From NCBI GenBank assembly GCA_016841325.1, contig JAENZJ010000005.1:1-64000 (forward strand): a stretch of DNA of 64,000 nt, given 5' to 3'. Below the pieces are notes generated by a model. The model did not search any database. It worked only from the letters and a program-made list of their open reading frames with translations, and was not told where the DNA came from. The position numbers and the translations under genes were made by a program. Positions 26,999 through 35,606 of this stretch are shown here, piece by piece. Position 1 is the first letter of the stretch, and the number at the start of each line of letters is the position of its first letter. The stretch comes from Thermincola carboxydiphila (GTDB taxonomy: Bacteria; Bacillota; Thermincolia; Thermincolales; UBA2595).

Positions 26999-27875
26999 CT
27001 GGCCTGCAATGATTGCAGTTTACCTGTTTATGGCCGGGGTCGGAGTGGCAGCCTTTTACACCGGTGTCCTTGCCGATTTGTTCAGTAACGGCAGGTACCG
27101 GAGACTAGCTAAATATGGGTCCTATCTGGGTGTGCCTTTAATAGCCATCGGTGTGTTGATGCTGCTTCTTGACCTGGGCAAGCCATTGAGTTTCTGGCGT
27201 TTCCTGTTGAATTTTAATCCTACTTCCACCATGTCTGTGGGGGTTTGGCTGCTTTCGGCTTTTATAGTAACCGGAGGGCTGAATGCACTAACCTGGCTGG
27301 CTGAGGAGAAATTTGCCGGGAATACGGGGCTCCTGGGGATATTCAAGAACAAGCCGGGCCTCAGGAGGTTTACCGCACTGATTGGGATGCCTGTGGGCCT
27401 ACTCACTGCGGGATATACCGGGGTACTGCTGGCAAGCACATCTTCTGCCCTCTGGAGCAGTACACCATACCTCGGGCTCCTCTTCCTTGTATCGGCGACT
27501 TCTACAGGAATTGCAGCACTGATGCTGGTACTGGCATGGCGCAGGGAAGACTTTGCCGTGATACAGAAACTGGCCAGGGCCGATGCACTGGTGATTGTAT
27601 TTGAGATAATTATATTTGCACTGTTGCTGATTACATTAGGGTTCAGAGCGCCTGAAGCTGCTGCGGTCATCTTGAAGGGCAGCTATTCAGCTGTATTTTG
27701 GCTAGGGATCGTTGCCTGCGGCCTGGTAATCCCCCTCATTGTTGAGTTATACAATATGTTTTCCGTAAAGCTGCACACCGGCAAGGATTTTACAGTGCCG
27801 GTAGTGGCCTCTGTACTCATCCTGGTGGGTGGATTCCTGCTGAGATATGTGATTTTGTTTGCCGGGCAGATTTAA
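26979..27875 (+). CDS. nrfD: NrfD/PsrC-type membrane subunit of formate dehydrogenase
   Basis: A 298-aa polytopic membrane protein with about eight helices, including MIAVYLFMAGVGVAAFYTGVL, GVPLIAIGVLMLLLDLGKP and LVIVFEIIIFALLLITLGF. The pattern LGKPLSFWRFLLNFNPTSTMSVGVWLL is characteristic of NrfD/PsrC quinone-reacting subunits. It replaces the cytochrome b subunit of E. coli formate dehydrogenase N, so electrons probably pass from FdhB directly to menaquinone. The track start at 26880 would overlap fdhB too far; ATG 26979, with GGGGGTGG just before, matches the family N-terminus. Confidence 0.92.
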   Translation: MKMHQINWPAMIAVYLFMAGVGVAAFYTGVLADLFSNGRYRRLAKYGSYLGVPLIAIGVLMLLLDLGKPLSFWRFLLNFNPTSTMSVGVWLLSAFIVTGGLNALTWLAEEKFAGNTGLLGIFKNKPGLRRFTALIGMPVGLLTAGYTGVLLASTSSALWSSTPYLGLLFLVSATSTGIAALMLVLAWRREDFAVIQKLARADALVIVFEIIIFALLLITLGFRAPEAAAVILKGSYSAVFWLGIVACGLVIPLIVELYNMFSVKLHTGKDFTVPVVASVLILVGGFLLRYVILFAGQI

Positions 27876-27918
27876 ATGTAAAGGTTCAGGTATCTACTCA
27901 GGGAAGGTGGGGATTATT

Positions 27919-28731
27919 ATGTCTATACGGGAAAGGGTCAGCCTGCCCCGGGAAGTTATCAGGCTTTCTGAGGGCCTGCGCAGTATTCAGGAAGAGGTTC
28001 TGCACCTTACCCATCCCAATGAACGGGTTTTCTCACCACCGGATGGCTGGGTATGGGACGGTGAACAACCTGTTATTACAAGTGTCAGCCCGTCTGTTGA
28101 CAAGGTCATGGCCCGTGGGTTGTTCCGACACATTCTGGAACTGTTGGTGACCTGTAAACCCGAATGGGCCGGTGATGCCGGGAAACTCAAAGCTGTCGGT
28201 GAAGATGATTTCTGCAGGCTTATTGAGTATACCATAAAGGGTGAGAACCCGGATTTTAACCGGATTATCAAGACCCTGGGGATCGCTCCGGAGGCGGCCG
28301 GTTTTGTATTCTTCCATACCGTCAGGCCATTTCTCAAACTCTATTCCATGGCAGCATGTTCGTCTCTCAATCTAGACGAATGGATGGAAAATTACTGCCC
28401 GGTTTGTGGCGGGAAACCTTCTCTGGCCAGGGTTGAGAGGGGTGATGGAAGGCGTTACCTCAAGTGTGACCACTGTGGACACGAATGGCTTTTCAGGCTG
28501 TTGGCCTGTCCCAGGTGTGGTAATGATGACCACAGTTCCCTGGTGTTTCTGCGGATTGAGGAGACTCCCGGTTATGAGCTTCACGTCTGTGAGTGCTGTC
28601 ACGGGTATATTAAGGTTGTTAATGAAAAAACCGGCGGTGACCGCCGGGTGATGGAGGATGAAGCTGCAACTGTCTACCTGGATTTAATTGCAGAGCAGCA
28701 GGGTTACCGCACCGATACAGGAAATGCCTGA
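27919..28731 (+). CDS. fdhE: Formate dehydrogenase accessory protein FdhE
   Basis: A 270-aa cytoplasmic protein with four paired-cysteine motifs in its C-terminal half: CPVCGGKPSLARV, CDHCGHEW, CPRCGNDDHSSL and CECCHGYIK, the FdhE signature. FdhE binds iron and the catalytic subunit and is needed for activity of exported formate dehydrogenases in E. coli, possibly acting on the active-site cofactor or Sec. The track start (27859) lies inside nrfD; ATG 27919, preceded by AGGTGGGGAT, is a better start. Its place between nrfD and tatA ties maturation and export to the same operon. Confidence 0.93.
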   Translation: MSIRERVSLPREVIRLSEGLRSIQEEVLHLTHPNERVFSPPDGWVWDGEQPVITSVSPSVDKVMARGLFRHILELLVTCKPEWAGDAGKLKAVGEDDFCRLIEYTIKGENPDFNRIIKTLGIAPEAAGFVFFHTVRPFLKLYSMAACSSLNLDEWMENYCPVCGGKPSLARVERGDGRRYLKCDHCGHEWLFRLLACPRCGNDDHSSLVFLRIEETPGYELHVCECCHGYIKVVNEKTGGDRRVMEDEAATVYLDLIAEQQGYRTDTGNA

Positions 28732-28748
28732 GTGTAAGGAGGGATATC

Positions 28749-28949
28749 ATGCTCGGTCTGGGGCTTCCCGAAATAGTTATCATCCTGGTTATAGTGCTGG
28801 TCCTTTTCGGACCCGGCAAGCTCCCCGATATTGGCAAGGCCTTTGGTAAGAGCATCAGGGAGTTTAAAAATGCAACCAGTGAACCAGGAGAAATTGCCAG
28901 GGAAATTAAAGACGAAGTCATGGGAGTAAAAGAGGTACTGAATAAGTAG
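28749..28949 (+). CDS. tatA: Twin-arginine translocase subunit TatA
   Basis: A 66-aa TatA/E protein with the hallmark LGLPEIVIILVIVLVLFGPGKLPDIGKAFGK: a single helix, the FGP hinge and an amphipathic helix, followed by a charged tail. AGGAGGG precedes ATG 28749. A dedicated TatA in the operon fits the Tat signal on FdhA. No tatC is present in the window, so TatC must be encoded elsewhere. A large palindrome follows and may terminate the operon. Confidence 0.95.
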   Translation: MLGLGLPEIVIILVIVLVLFGPGKLPDIGKAFGKSIREFKNATSEPGEIAREIKDEVMGVKEVLNK

Positions 28950-28963
28950 TAAGTATATTTTCG

Positions 28964-29181
28964 GTATTAAATGTTAATTAAGACAGGGGTGGATGTGTTC
29001 CGGAAGGCGGAGTCTGTCGTCCGTCCGGTATCGCAACCCGCGAAGCGGGAGCGGTTGCCGGCGGAGATGTCGGGGGACCCCCCAATCTGTCGAAACGGCG
29101 GCCTTCCTGAAGGCCGGGGTTTCGGTAACGGATTGGGGGCCCCGCCGGAGGAATACATCCACCCTGTTTACAGTTTAATAC
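28964..29181. repeat. 218-bp multi-arm palindromic element
   Basis: Outer arms GTATTAAA (28964-28971) and TTTAATAC (29174-29181) enclose ACAGGGGTGGATGTGTTCC (28983 on) pairing with its near-complement ending at 29167. Inside are at least two further hairpins: CCCGCGAAGCGGG near 29037-29049, and CGAAAC-GGCCTTC pairing with GAAGGCC-GTTTCG (about 29092-29125), itself enclosed by CCCCCCAATC pairing with GATTGGGG. The folded form would be a branched cruciform or RNA junction. The overlapping 61-85 aa ORFs here on both strands are artefacts of the symmetry. Confidence 0.85.
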
Positions 29182-29193
29182 TAAAGATAATTT

Positions 29194-30381
29194 CTATGAC
29201 AGGCCGAACTCTTTGGCCAGCTCTCTGAAGGCAGGCAGCGAGTTCAGGATTATTTGTTTATCGATACAGTAGGCGATCCGGAAATAGCCGGGTTTTCCGA
29301 AACCAGCTCCCGGTACCAGGAGGATATTGTATTTCTGAGCCGCCCTGACGAATTCGACATCATCAGGAATGGGTGACTGCGGGAAGAGGTAAAAGGCGCC
29401 TTGAGGCTTAACCATCCTAAAGCCCATCTCAGTCAGGCTGTTGTACAAAATATCACGTTTTTCCTGGTAGAGGGCTATATCAACACTCTCCCTCTGCAGG
29501 CCGGTTACCAGCCGTTGCATCAGTGCCGGGGCATTCACAAAACCCAGGATCCTGTTGGCAAAAGTCATTCCCTCCATCACCAGGGACAGGTTCTTCACCC
29601 GGGGGCTTACTGCAAGGTAGCCGATACGCTCTCCCGGGAGGGCCAGGTCCTTACTGTGGGAGGTAACAATAATGCTATTGTCAATGTATTTAAATACATT
29701 GGGTACTTTGACTCCGTCATAGCTGATTTTGGCATATGGCTCGTCAGAAATGACATAGATATCTGTCCCCAGCTCTGCCTCTTTTTTCTGCAGCAGTTTC
29801 CCCAGGGCTTCCAGGATTGCCGCACTGTAAACAACACCTGTTGGGTTATTGGGTGAGTTAATGATAATGGCCTTGGTTTTTCCGGTTATTGCAGCTTCAA
29901 TTGCTGCCAGGTCCGGCTGGAAGTCGTCTTTGGCAGGCGCTGCTTTGACAACTCCGCCGTGATTGTTTATATAAAAGTTGTATTCAACAAAATAGGGGGG
30001 CAGGATGATGACTTCTTCACCCTGGTTCAGCAGGGTCTTGAGGATGACATTAAGCGCCCCGCCGGCACCCACTGTCATTACAATATGTTCTTCAGTAAGG
30101 TCCAGACCCGACTCTTCGGAAATAACCTCAGCAACAGCCCGCCGTGTCTCAGGATAGCCGGCATTGCTCATATAGCGGTGCATGCCCGGGGTGGGGCTCA
30201 GAGCCGCTTTTTTCAGTTCTTCCTTAAACGCCTCAGGAGGTTCGATGTCAGGATTCCCCAGGGTAAAATCATAGACCTTGTCCGCACCGTGTATTTTCCT
30301 GAGTTTTTCTCCTTCTTCAAACATGGCCCTGATCCATGAGGAGCGTTTCAGATTTTCTTCAACTTTATTTGAGATTCCCAA
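29194..30381 (-). CDS. PLP-dependent class I/II aminotransferase
   Basis: A 395-aa fold-type I enzyme. Visible features: YDFTLGNPDIEPP near the N-terminus, VGAGGALNVILKTLL, INSPNNPTGVVY (substrate-binding Asn), ISDEPYAKI (PLP-contacting Asp and Tyr), and SHSKDLALPGERIGYLAV with the Schiff-base lysine. A C-terminal arginine lies in the PGYFRIAYC region. It belongs with aspartate/aromatic-type transaminases; the exact substrate cannot be read. TTG 30381 is preferred over the track start at 30429 because AGGAGGG lies 8 nt upstream and the protein then starts like homologues. It ends right beside the 218-bp palindrome. Confidence 0.9.
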   Translation of the reverse strand: MGISNKVEENLKRSSWIRAMFEEGEKLRKIHGADKVYDFTLGNPDIEPPEAFKEELKKAALSPTPGMHRYMSNAGYPETRRAVAEVISEESGLDLTEEHIVMTVGAGGALNVILKTLLNQGEEVIILPPYFVEYNFYINNHGGVVKAAPAKDDFQPDLAAIEAAITGKTKAIIINSPNNPTGVVYSAAILEALGKLLQKKEAELGTDIYVISDEPYAKISYDGVKVPNVFKYIDNSIIVTSHSKDLALPGERIGYLAVSPRVKNLSLVMEGMTFANRILGFVNAPALMQRLVTGLQRESVDIALYQEKRDILYNSLTEMGFRMVKPQGAFYLFPQSPIPDDVEFVRAAQKYNILLVPGAGFGKPGYFRIAYCIDKQIILNSLPAFRELAKEFGLS

Positions 30382-30518
30382 TATGTAGACCCTCCTTTGA
30401 TTTTCTGTGATATTTGTGGTTTTTGACAAAGAAATTAATGTTATTATAGCACAAACTAAAGATTTATCACAATTGAAACGTGAATACTAGATGCTGTCAA
30501 GATAATTTCGGTAACTTA

Positions 30519-30770
30519 TCCTTCAATGTTAATTTCTCTATTTCTGCCACCATGTATGGCAATTTGCTCCGATGTTTTCAGTGTTCTCATCTGTCCAACT
30601 AAACTCCTTCATTGATATCGCAACGGATTCCCGCCAATTCGCCTTCCATGGCTCAATGGCGGCTCCGGCCATCCGTGGCCTCCGCCCGGTGCTCTATCAA
30701 GGGATTCGTTAAGTTGGACTACGCCTCGAACACAATGAAAAATCTCCGCAAACTGCCATACATGTCTCAG
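30519..30770 (-). repeat. Dispersed repeat, copy B (inverted relative to copy A)
   Basis: The reverse complement aligns along its length with 11610-11875: CATGTATGGCAGTTTGCGGAG, TGTGTTCGAGGCG, CCGGGCGGAGGCCACGGATGG, TTTAGTTGGACAGATGAGAAC, then AACATTGAAGGA. The two copies differ by substitutions and small indels. Copy B abuts the end of the decayed transposase, as if the repeat had inserted into it or derived from it. Confidence 0.65.
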
Positions 30771-31095
30771 ATATCTCCCATACCGTCAAGCCCGGTTTCC
30801 TCATCCCACCTTGCTATATGTTCTCCTATAGCTTAAACTTCCTGACGGATGCTCTCATGACTTAAACTTACATTTAACATTTCTTTTAGAAACCTTGCTG
30901 AATTACGATATGAATTCTCTGCAGCCAAACTTGCTGCCATCTCTGCTAAACGCGGGGAAAACCTTGCCGTACTGCGGAATGTTTTATCATATTATCTATT
31001 TGCTCAAGCACTGTTTTCAGCATCTGTTCAAAAAGTTCTCTTAAAATCTTAAATAATTCACTCTCAAGTTCATTGAATTTTATCAGGTTTGCCAT
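30770..31095 (-). pseudogene. Remnant of ISLre2/UPF0236-family transposase
   Basis: From ATG 31095 the minus strand reads MANLIKFNELESELFKILRE and an adjoining Leu-rich helix, closely resembling the start of UPF0236/ISLre2 transposases. After a stop near 30946, another frame gives LAEMAASLAAENSYRNSARFLKEML and SLSHESIRQEV, which matches an internal part of the same family. The middle is deleted, the frame is broken, and the rest is missing. This is clearly a dead element. The live thioesterase gene starts divergently 54 bp away. Confidence 0.75.
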
Positions 31096-31148
31096 TACAC
31101 TATGAAGTAGAATTATACAGGTATTTACCTGAAGGAGGAATGTAGAAC

Positions 31149-31556
31149 ATGGATGGGGTAGAACGGGCAGTACGGAGGATTGCGTCAAACGACAGGTTTG
31201 CACAACTGGTGGGGACAGTGATTCAGGAGGTCAGGCCGGGGTATGCCCGGGTAAGTCTCGAGGTACAGGATAAGCACCTGAATTCTGTGGATATCGCCCA
31301 CGGTTCAGCAGTTTTTACACTGGTGGACATGGCCTTTGCCCTGGCATCTAATTCCCACGGCCAGGTTGCCCTGGCTTTGAACATGAGTATAAATTTTCTC
31401 AAGGCAACGGGCGCCGGCAGCATCCTTACCGCTGAGGCGACTGAGGACAAGCTGACAAACCGCACCGGGCTTTACCGGATTGCTGTTACTGATGAAACCG
31501 GTGAGATTGTCTGTGTGGCTGAAGGATTGGTTTACAGGAAAAAAGAGCTTATCTGA
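31149..31556 (+). CDS. PaaI-family hotdog thioesterase
   Basis: A 135-aa single hotdog domain. The active-site helix begins LNSVDIAHGSAVFTLVDMAFALASNS, with the HG-D arrangement of PaaI thioesterases (asparagine, histidine-glycine and the downstream aspartate), followed by ALNMSINFLKATGAGSILTAEA. It should hydrolyse a hydroxyphenylacetyl- or other acyl-CoA thioester as a tetramer in the cytoplasm. GGAGGA precedes ATG 31149. It is monocistronic, with a strong terminator right after it. The natural substrate cannot be inferred from context. Confidence 0.88.
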   Translation: MDGVERAVRRIASNDRFAQLVGTVIQEVRPGYARVSLEVQDKHLNSVDIAHGSAVFTLVDMAFALASNSHGQVALALNMSINFLKATGAGSILTAEATEDKLTNRTGLYRIAVTDETGEIVCVAEGLVYRKKELI

Positions 31557-31569
31557 GAGGCAGGTATCA

Positions 31570-31618
31570 GGGACCGTCCCATAAGTAAATTACTTATGGG
31601 ATGGTCCCTTAATTTTTT
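31570..31618 (+). terminator. Rho-independent terminator after the thioesterase gene
   Basis: GGGACCGTCCCATAAGTAA pairs with TTACTTATGGGATGGTCCC around a 3-nt loop (one G/U pair), followed by TTAATTTTTT. Confidence 0.93.
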
Positions 31619-31694
31619 CGCATAAATAGGTGTGGCGGGTAGAAAAATAGCATCAGAAGGAGTAAGGTGACTTTGGGAGAAAGGACATACGGTT

Positions 31695-32171
31695 ATGAAC
31701 GGGTTGTTCTGGGTAAATATATTTATATTGCTAATGCTTATAATGATTATACTTGTCCCCCGCCGGGCCATAGTAAGGCTGTTCCCTGTTGGTTTTATCG
31801 GAGGATTCGGTCAGGCCGTCATTATCCTGGGACTGTTGGTACCGGTACTTGGGTTTTGGCGGTTTAAATATACCGACGTTTTTTCCTTTGCCGGAGTCCC
31901 CTGGTTTATAGGCCTGGCTTGGATTCCGGAGGTAATCGTGTATTCATATTATATGAAATACCTGAACAGCCGCGGTGAAGTCCTTGCCTACCTGGCAGGT
32001 TTTATACTCCTGACGGGGTTATCTGTTCACTGGCTGTTCCGGGCCGGGCACCTTATCTATAACGGCTGGAACAGTATTTTGACACTGCCGGTAGCTCTGG
32101 CGGCCCATGCAACGATAACCTACTATATCCTCAAAACATCCGGGGCATTAAATAAAAAGGAGGCACCATAG
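31695..32171 (+). CDS. Five-helix membrane protein of unknown function
   Basis: A 158-aa hydrophobic protein with about five membrane helices: LFWVNIFILLMLIMIILV, a GFIGGFGQAVIILGLLVPVLG helix, a PWFIGLAWIPEVIVYSYY helix, VLAYLAGFILLTGLSVHWLF and LPVALAAHATITYYIL. The pattern resembles the small integral membrane proteins (CBO0543 type) common in spore formers, but I cannot confirm this. It lies 2 bp upstream of the YkvI-like gene, whose AGGAGG is inside its last codons, so the two are probably co-transcribed. Start ATG 31695 has a weak ribosome site (CATACGGTT). Confidence 0.65.
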   Translation: MNGLFWVNIFILLMLIMIILVPRRAIVRLFPVGFIGGFGQAVIILGLLVPVLGFWRFKYTDVFSFAGVPWFIGLAWIPEVIVYSYYMKYLNSRGEVLAYLAGFILLTGLSVHWLFRAGHLIYNGWNSILTLPVALAAHATITYYILKTSGALNKKEAP

Positions 32172-32173
32172 CA

Positions 32174-33298
32174 TTGGAAGAAGCAAAAAATGGTACAGGG
32201 ATCAAGACAGCAAATAAAGTCCGGGAAACCCCCGGCTTATCTGTTTTTAAAATTGCGGCAACATATGTGGGAACGGTGGTGGGAGCCGGATTTGCTTCCG
32301 GTCAGGAGGTACTGCAGTTTTTTGGGAAATTTGGCCTGTTTGGTTTTGCCGGGCTGTTGGCTGCAACCGCCATGTTCGCTATCTTTGGCTGGGCGGTCCT
32401 GGACCTGGGCATGAGACTCAGGGCCCAGTCGCACCTGGAAATAATAAAACATATCGGGGGACGCTGGCTGGGAACCGTAATCGATTATGTGATAACATTT
32501 TTCCTCTTTGGTGCTTTTACGGCAATGGCTGCCGGGGCAGGGGCAATCTTTGCCGAGCAGTTCCAGTGGCCGTCTGTTCTGGGAAGTGCTGTGATGGTAG
32601 CTGTAACTGTGGTTACCGTAATGCTGGGGCTCAGGGGTGTTATCACCTCTATCAGTATGGTTGTCCCGGTGTTATTGAGTGCGGTGGTGGGAATGGCCGT
32701 CTGGACGGCTGTGAATACGAATTTTTTTTCAAATCCCGCTATTGGCACAGTTCCCTTTAAGCCGGCCGTGCCTTTCTGGCCGCTGGCTGCAGTACTGTAT
32801 GTCTCGTACAACCTTGTAATGTCAGTGGCCGTTTTGGCCCCTACAGGAGCCAGGTATAACCGCCCCGGACTGTTATCCAAGGGGGCGATCCTTGGAGGCA
32901 TCGGTTTGGGGATTGGGGCAGCGGCAATCCTTGTGGCCCTGGCCCCGAATCTGCCGGCAGCGGCTAGGTTCGAGATTCCCATGTTACATGTTGCCGGAAC
33001 CCTGAGCCCATTATTCGGGACCCTCTACAGCATAGTACTCCTGGCTGAAATTTATACAACCGCTGTCGGGAGCCTTTATGGTTTCGTAGTCCGGCTGACC
33101 CCTGAGGAAAGTCCCAGGGCCAGGTTTTACATTATAGGTACCGCTATTGCGGCATTCCTGGCCAGCCTGCTGGGATTTTCAACTCTGGTAAGGACAGTAT
33201 ATCCGGCAGTTGGATATGCGGGCCTGCTGCTATTGCTGGGCCTTACTTACGGGCTTATCAGGAGAGGAAAAGACCGGCAAAATCAGCCACAGTATTGA
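32174..33298 (+). CDS. YkvI-family membrane protein (APC superfamily)
   Basis: A 374-aa polytopic membrane protein with about ten helices. The N-terminal FKIAATYVGTVVGAGFASGQEVLQFF motif, with its glycine-rich broken first helix, is the signature of YkvI-like members of the amino acid/polyamine/organocation superfamily, related to spore germination GerAB proteins. It probably moves a small solute, possibly an amino acid; the substrate is unknown. TTG 32174 is chosen because AAAGGAGGCACC lies just upstream. The next gene begins ~95 bp later after a hairpin. Confidence 0.85.
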   Translation: MEEAKNGTGIKTANKVRETPGLSVFKIAATYVGTVVGAGFASGQEVLQFFGKFGLFGFAGLLAATAMFAIFGWAVLDLGMRLRAQSHLEIIKHIGGRWLGTVIDYVITFFLFGAFTAMAAGAGAIFAEQFQWPSVLGSAVMVAVTVVTVMLGLRGVITSISMVVPVLLSAVVGMAVWTAVNTNFFSNPAIGTVPFKPAVPFWPLAAVLYVSYNLVMSVAVLAPTGARYNRPGLLSKGAILGGIGLGIGAAAILVALAPNLPAAARFEIPMLHVAGTLSPLFGTLYSIVLLAEIYTTAVGSLYGFVVRLTPEESPRARFYIIGTAIAAFLASLLGFSTLVRTVYPAVGYAGLLLLLGLTYGLIRRGKDRQNQPQY

Positions 33299-33344
33299 AG
33301 GAAATAACAGCCCGGTGTGGAATTATTTTATATTAGGAATATTT

Positions 33345-33365
33345 GTCAAAAGGATGCCTTTTGAC
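33345..33365 (+). terminator. Hairpin after YkvI-like gene
   Basis: GTCAAAAGG-ATG-CCTTTTGAC is a perfect 9-bp stem with a 3-base loop. No T run follows, so it may be a weak terminator or RNA-stabilising hairpin. Confidence 0.4.
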
Positions 33366-33392
33366 TAAACAGCCGCCGGGGGGTTATCAAAC

Positions 33393-34196
33393 TTGTTAAA
33401 AAGAATAATCTTATTATTAGTCGTCATGGTTTCAGGTTTGCTGACAGGTTATTACTCAGAACCGGTTTATGATTTCATATGGTCAGGCAGGGAGGTTACA
33501 CCTGCGGGGTCCGTGGGTGTCGAAGGCCGGAAGGACGGGGCAGGCAGTGCGGGTGAAACTTCTCCCGGGTATATATCTGCAGAAGAGGCTGTCAGTGCAG
33601 TAAAAAAAATCTCATGGGTGGATAACCTGATCAGGGTGTCTGAACTTGACGGGACCACACTGGCATTTGAAACAGACCGGGAACCAGCGGCTGACTATCC
33701 TATATGGCTGGTTGAGGTTACGGAACGGTTTCCTGACCGGGTCCCGGAAACCAGATATTTTCAGGTTGATGCCGGGTCAGGCCGGGTACTTGATGTCCAG
33801 GAGAAGGATCTGAAAATCTCGGGCATAGGCCTTGGGATGACCAGGAATGAAGTCAAAGAAACCGCCGGCAGTCCCGGCAGAACTAAGAGGAAGTGGGATA
33901 ACGGGGTCCGGCAAACCCTGAGAACAGATAGTTATGAGGGAATGGAAGTAGTCTATGACAAGGACGATATTGTCGTCAGGGTGGCTGCAACGGATCAGGG
34001 CCTTCCGGGTCCCGGCGGGGTTGAGGTTTATGATTCCAGGGAGGATGTCCTCAGGAAATTGGGAAAGGCAGGAACTGTGCAGACTAACATGCTGATTTAT
34101 CCCGTTTTGGGCCAGGAAAATTACAAGCTGTTTTTGGATTTCAACGGTGAAGGCCGGGTAACGGCTGTCACCATCAGTTCGGGCCTGCTTGACTGA
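33393..34196 (+). CDS. Exported protein with N-terminal anchor, PepSY/SmpA-like repeats
   Basis: A 267-aa protein with an N-terminal signal anchor (ILLLVVMVSGLLTGYYSEPVYDFIW). The exported part begins with an EEAVSAVKKISWV segment and an YPIWLVEVTERFPDR...YFQVDAGSGRVLDV strand pair resembling PepSY domains. Two related units starting IGLGMTRNEVKETAGSPG and VYDSREDVLRKLGKAG follow, which look like BamE/SmpA-type repeats. It may be a membrane-tethered regulator or inhibitor outside the cell; no catalytic motif is seen. TTG 33393 follows a G-rich site (GGGGGG). Domain names are tentative. Confidence 0.6.
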   Translation: MLKRIILLLVVMVSGLLTGYYSEPVYDFIWSGREVTPAGSVGVEGRKDGAGSAGETSPGYISAEEAVSAVKKISWVDNLIRVSELDGTTLAFETDREPAADYPIWLVEVTERFPDRVPETRYFQVDAGSGRVLDVQEKDLKISGIGLGMTRNEVKETAGSPGRTKRKWDNGVRQTLRTDSYEGMEVVYDKDDIVVRVAATDQGLPGPGGVEVYDSREDVLRKLGKAGTVQTNMLIYPVLGQENYKLFLDFNGEGRVTAVTISSGLLD

Positions 34197-34245
34197 AAGC
34201 AGGTTCTGTATTTTAATAGGCTGTATGAATAAGAGGTGATTTTAA

Positions 34246-35103
34246 TTGCAGGAGAAATGGGTTTTGGGTATTATTCAGAACAGGGTTACCGAAGATAAAG
34301 CCCGGAATATAGAGAAGGCCCGGAATATGATCAGGGAGGCTGCTGCAGGGGGTGTAAAGGCAGCTGCCCTTCCCGAGATGTTTAACTGCCCGTATGACAA
34401 CAAGGTGTTCCCGGTGTTTGCTGAATCATATCCCGGAGGGGAAACAATCCAAATGCTTTCGGAAGCTGCAGCAGCGAATAAAATTTATGTATTTGGCGGG
34501 TCTGTCCCCGAAAAAGAGGGTGACTGTATATATAATACATGTTTTGTTTTCGGGCCTGACGGGAAGCTGCTGGCCAGGCACCGTAAACTACACCTTTTTG
34601 ATGTTGATATTAAGGGGAAAGTGAAGTTTAAGGAATCAGACACCCTGGGTGCCGGGAATGAGGTCACGGTTGTGAACACTTCCCTTGGCAAAATTGGTGT
34701 GGCTATCTGCTATGATATCCGTTTCCCGGAACTCGCCAGACTGATGACTTTACAGGGCGCTGTATTGATGATAGTGCCTGCTGCCTTTAATATGGTTTCA
34801 GGTCCGGCCCACTGGGAACTGTCTGTCCGTATGCGGGCGGTTGACAACCAGTTTTATGTAGCCGGGATAGCACCGGCAAGGGATGAAGACGCTTCCTATG
34901 TGGCTTATGGACACTCCATGGCAGCTGACCCCTGGGGGCAGGTGGTCGGGTCCCTGGAAGAAAAAGAAGGACTGCTGACAGTTGACATTGACCCGCAGGA
35001 AATAACCCGGGTTCGCAGTGAGTTTCCCCTTCTGAAACACCGCCGCCAGGACCTTTATGAGGTCAAAGGAGGACAAACGGGTTCCCGGGATAACTACGGA
35101 TAA
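34246..35103 (+). CDS. Carbon-nitrogen hydrolase, omega-amidase (Nit2)-like
   Basis: A 285-aa nitrilase-superfamily enzyme with the full Glu-Lys-Cys triad: Glu in LPEMFNCPYD, Lys in RHRKLHLFDVD, and Cys in GVAICYDIRFPELARL. Those flanking sequences match the Nit2/omega-amidase branch, which hydrolyses alpha-ketoglutaramate or related omega-amides in a metabolite-repair role. It is cytoplasmic, with no signal. TTG 34246 follows AAGAGGTGAT. It sits between an exported protein and a membrane protein on the same strand with short gaps, possibly one operon without obvious functional link. Confidence 0.88.
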   Translation: MQEKWVLGIIQNRVTEDKARNIEKARNMIREAAAGGVKAAALPEMFNCPYDNKVFPVFAESYPGGETIQMLSEAAAANKIYVFGGSVPEKEGDCIYNTCFVFGPDGKLLARHRKLHLFDVDIKGKVKFKESDTLGAGNEVTVVNTSLGKIGVAICYDIRFPELARLMTLQGAVLMIVPAAFNMVSGPAHWELSVRMRAVDNQFYVAGIAPARDEDASYVAYGHSMAADPWGQVVGSLEEKEGLLTVDIDPQEITRVRSEFPLLKHRRQDLYEVKGGQTGSRDNYG

Positions 35104-35120
35104 AAAAGGGTGCTCTGCCA

Positions 35121-35570
35121 ATGAGTTCCTTCATAATAAAGCCGTCCCGGACAAACAATATTGACATGAAATACCGGATTATCTTTTACGGGTTGCTGGG
35201 TGTAGCTATGGAAATACTGTGGACAGGTGCCGGTTCAATGTTGAGGGGTGACTACAGCCTCCGGGGGGTAAGTTACCTCTGGATGTTCCCAATTTACGGA
35301 GCCGCATATCTTTTGGAACCTGTTCACGAACGAATAAGAGACCTCAGGTGGTATGTCAGGGGATTTATCTGGGTGCTGGTTATTTTCAGTATGGAGCTTA
35401 CTTCCGGGTTGGTTATTAAAATGACAGTGGGCAGGATTCCCTGGGACTATTCCGGCCATTCCCCGTATTCAGTGGGAGGTCTTATCAGGCTTGATTATGC
35501 TCCAGCGTGGTTTGTGGCTGGGCTTCTCTTTGAACAGGCCCATGATTTTCTGAGGAAAATGCTCAGGTAG
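35121..35570 (+). CDS. Small membrane protein, CmpB-like (PF06541-type)
   Basis: A 149-aa protein with four membrane helices. The sequence IIFYGLLGVAMEILWTGAGSML followed by SYLWMFPIYGAAYLLEP and the FSMELTSGLVIKMTVGRIPWDYS segment resembles the putative ABC-transporter type IV family (ABC_trans_CmpB). No partner transporter gene is adjacent, so transport is not demonstrated. ATG 35121 is used; ATG 35166 is also possible. It ends before a convergent hairpin that it shares with the small minus-strand gene. Confidence 0.65.
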   Translation: MSSFIIKPSRTNNIDMKYRIIFYGLLGVAMEILWTGAGSMLRGDYSLRGVSYLWMFPIYGAAYLLEPVHERIRDLRWYVRGFIWVLVIFSMELTSGLVIKMTVGRIPWDYSGHSPYSVGGLIRLDYAPAWFVAGLLFEQAHDFLRKMLR

Positions 35571-35606
35571 CTCCCTGAAACCGCATCCGGTGCCTGGAAG
35601 CCTGGA

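Larger units (their letters stand above)
30382..31148. other. Gene-free region with repeat copy B and a decayed transposase
   Basis: About 767 bp between divergent genes. It contains dispersed repeat copy B (30519-30770) and remnants of an ISLre2-like transposase (30770-31095), both described separately. The aminotransferase promoter is presumably in 30420-30510. The 74-aa ORF at 30612 runs through the repeat and is not supported. Confidence 0.7.

Noticed and set aside
28971-29228. Several 61-85 aa ORFs on both strands around the palindrome
   Set aside because: They are products of the inverted-repeat symmetry, with similar peptides on both strands.
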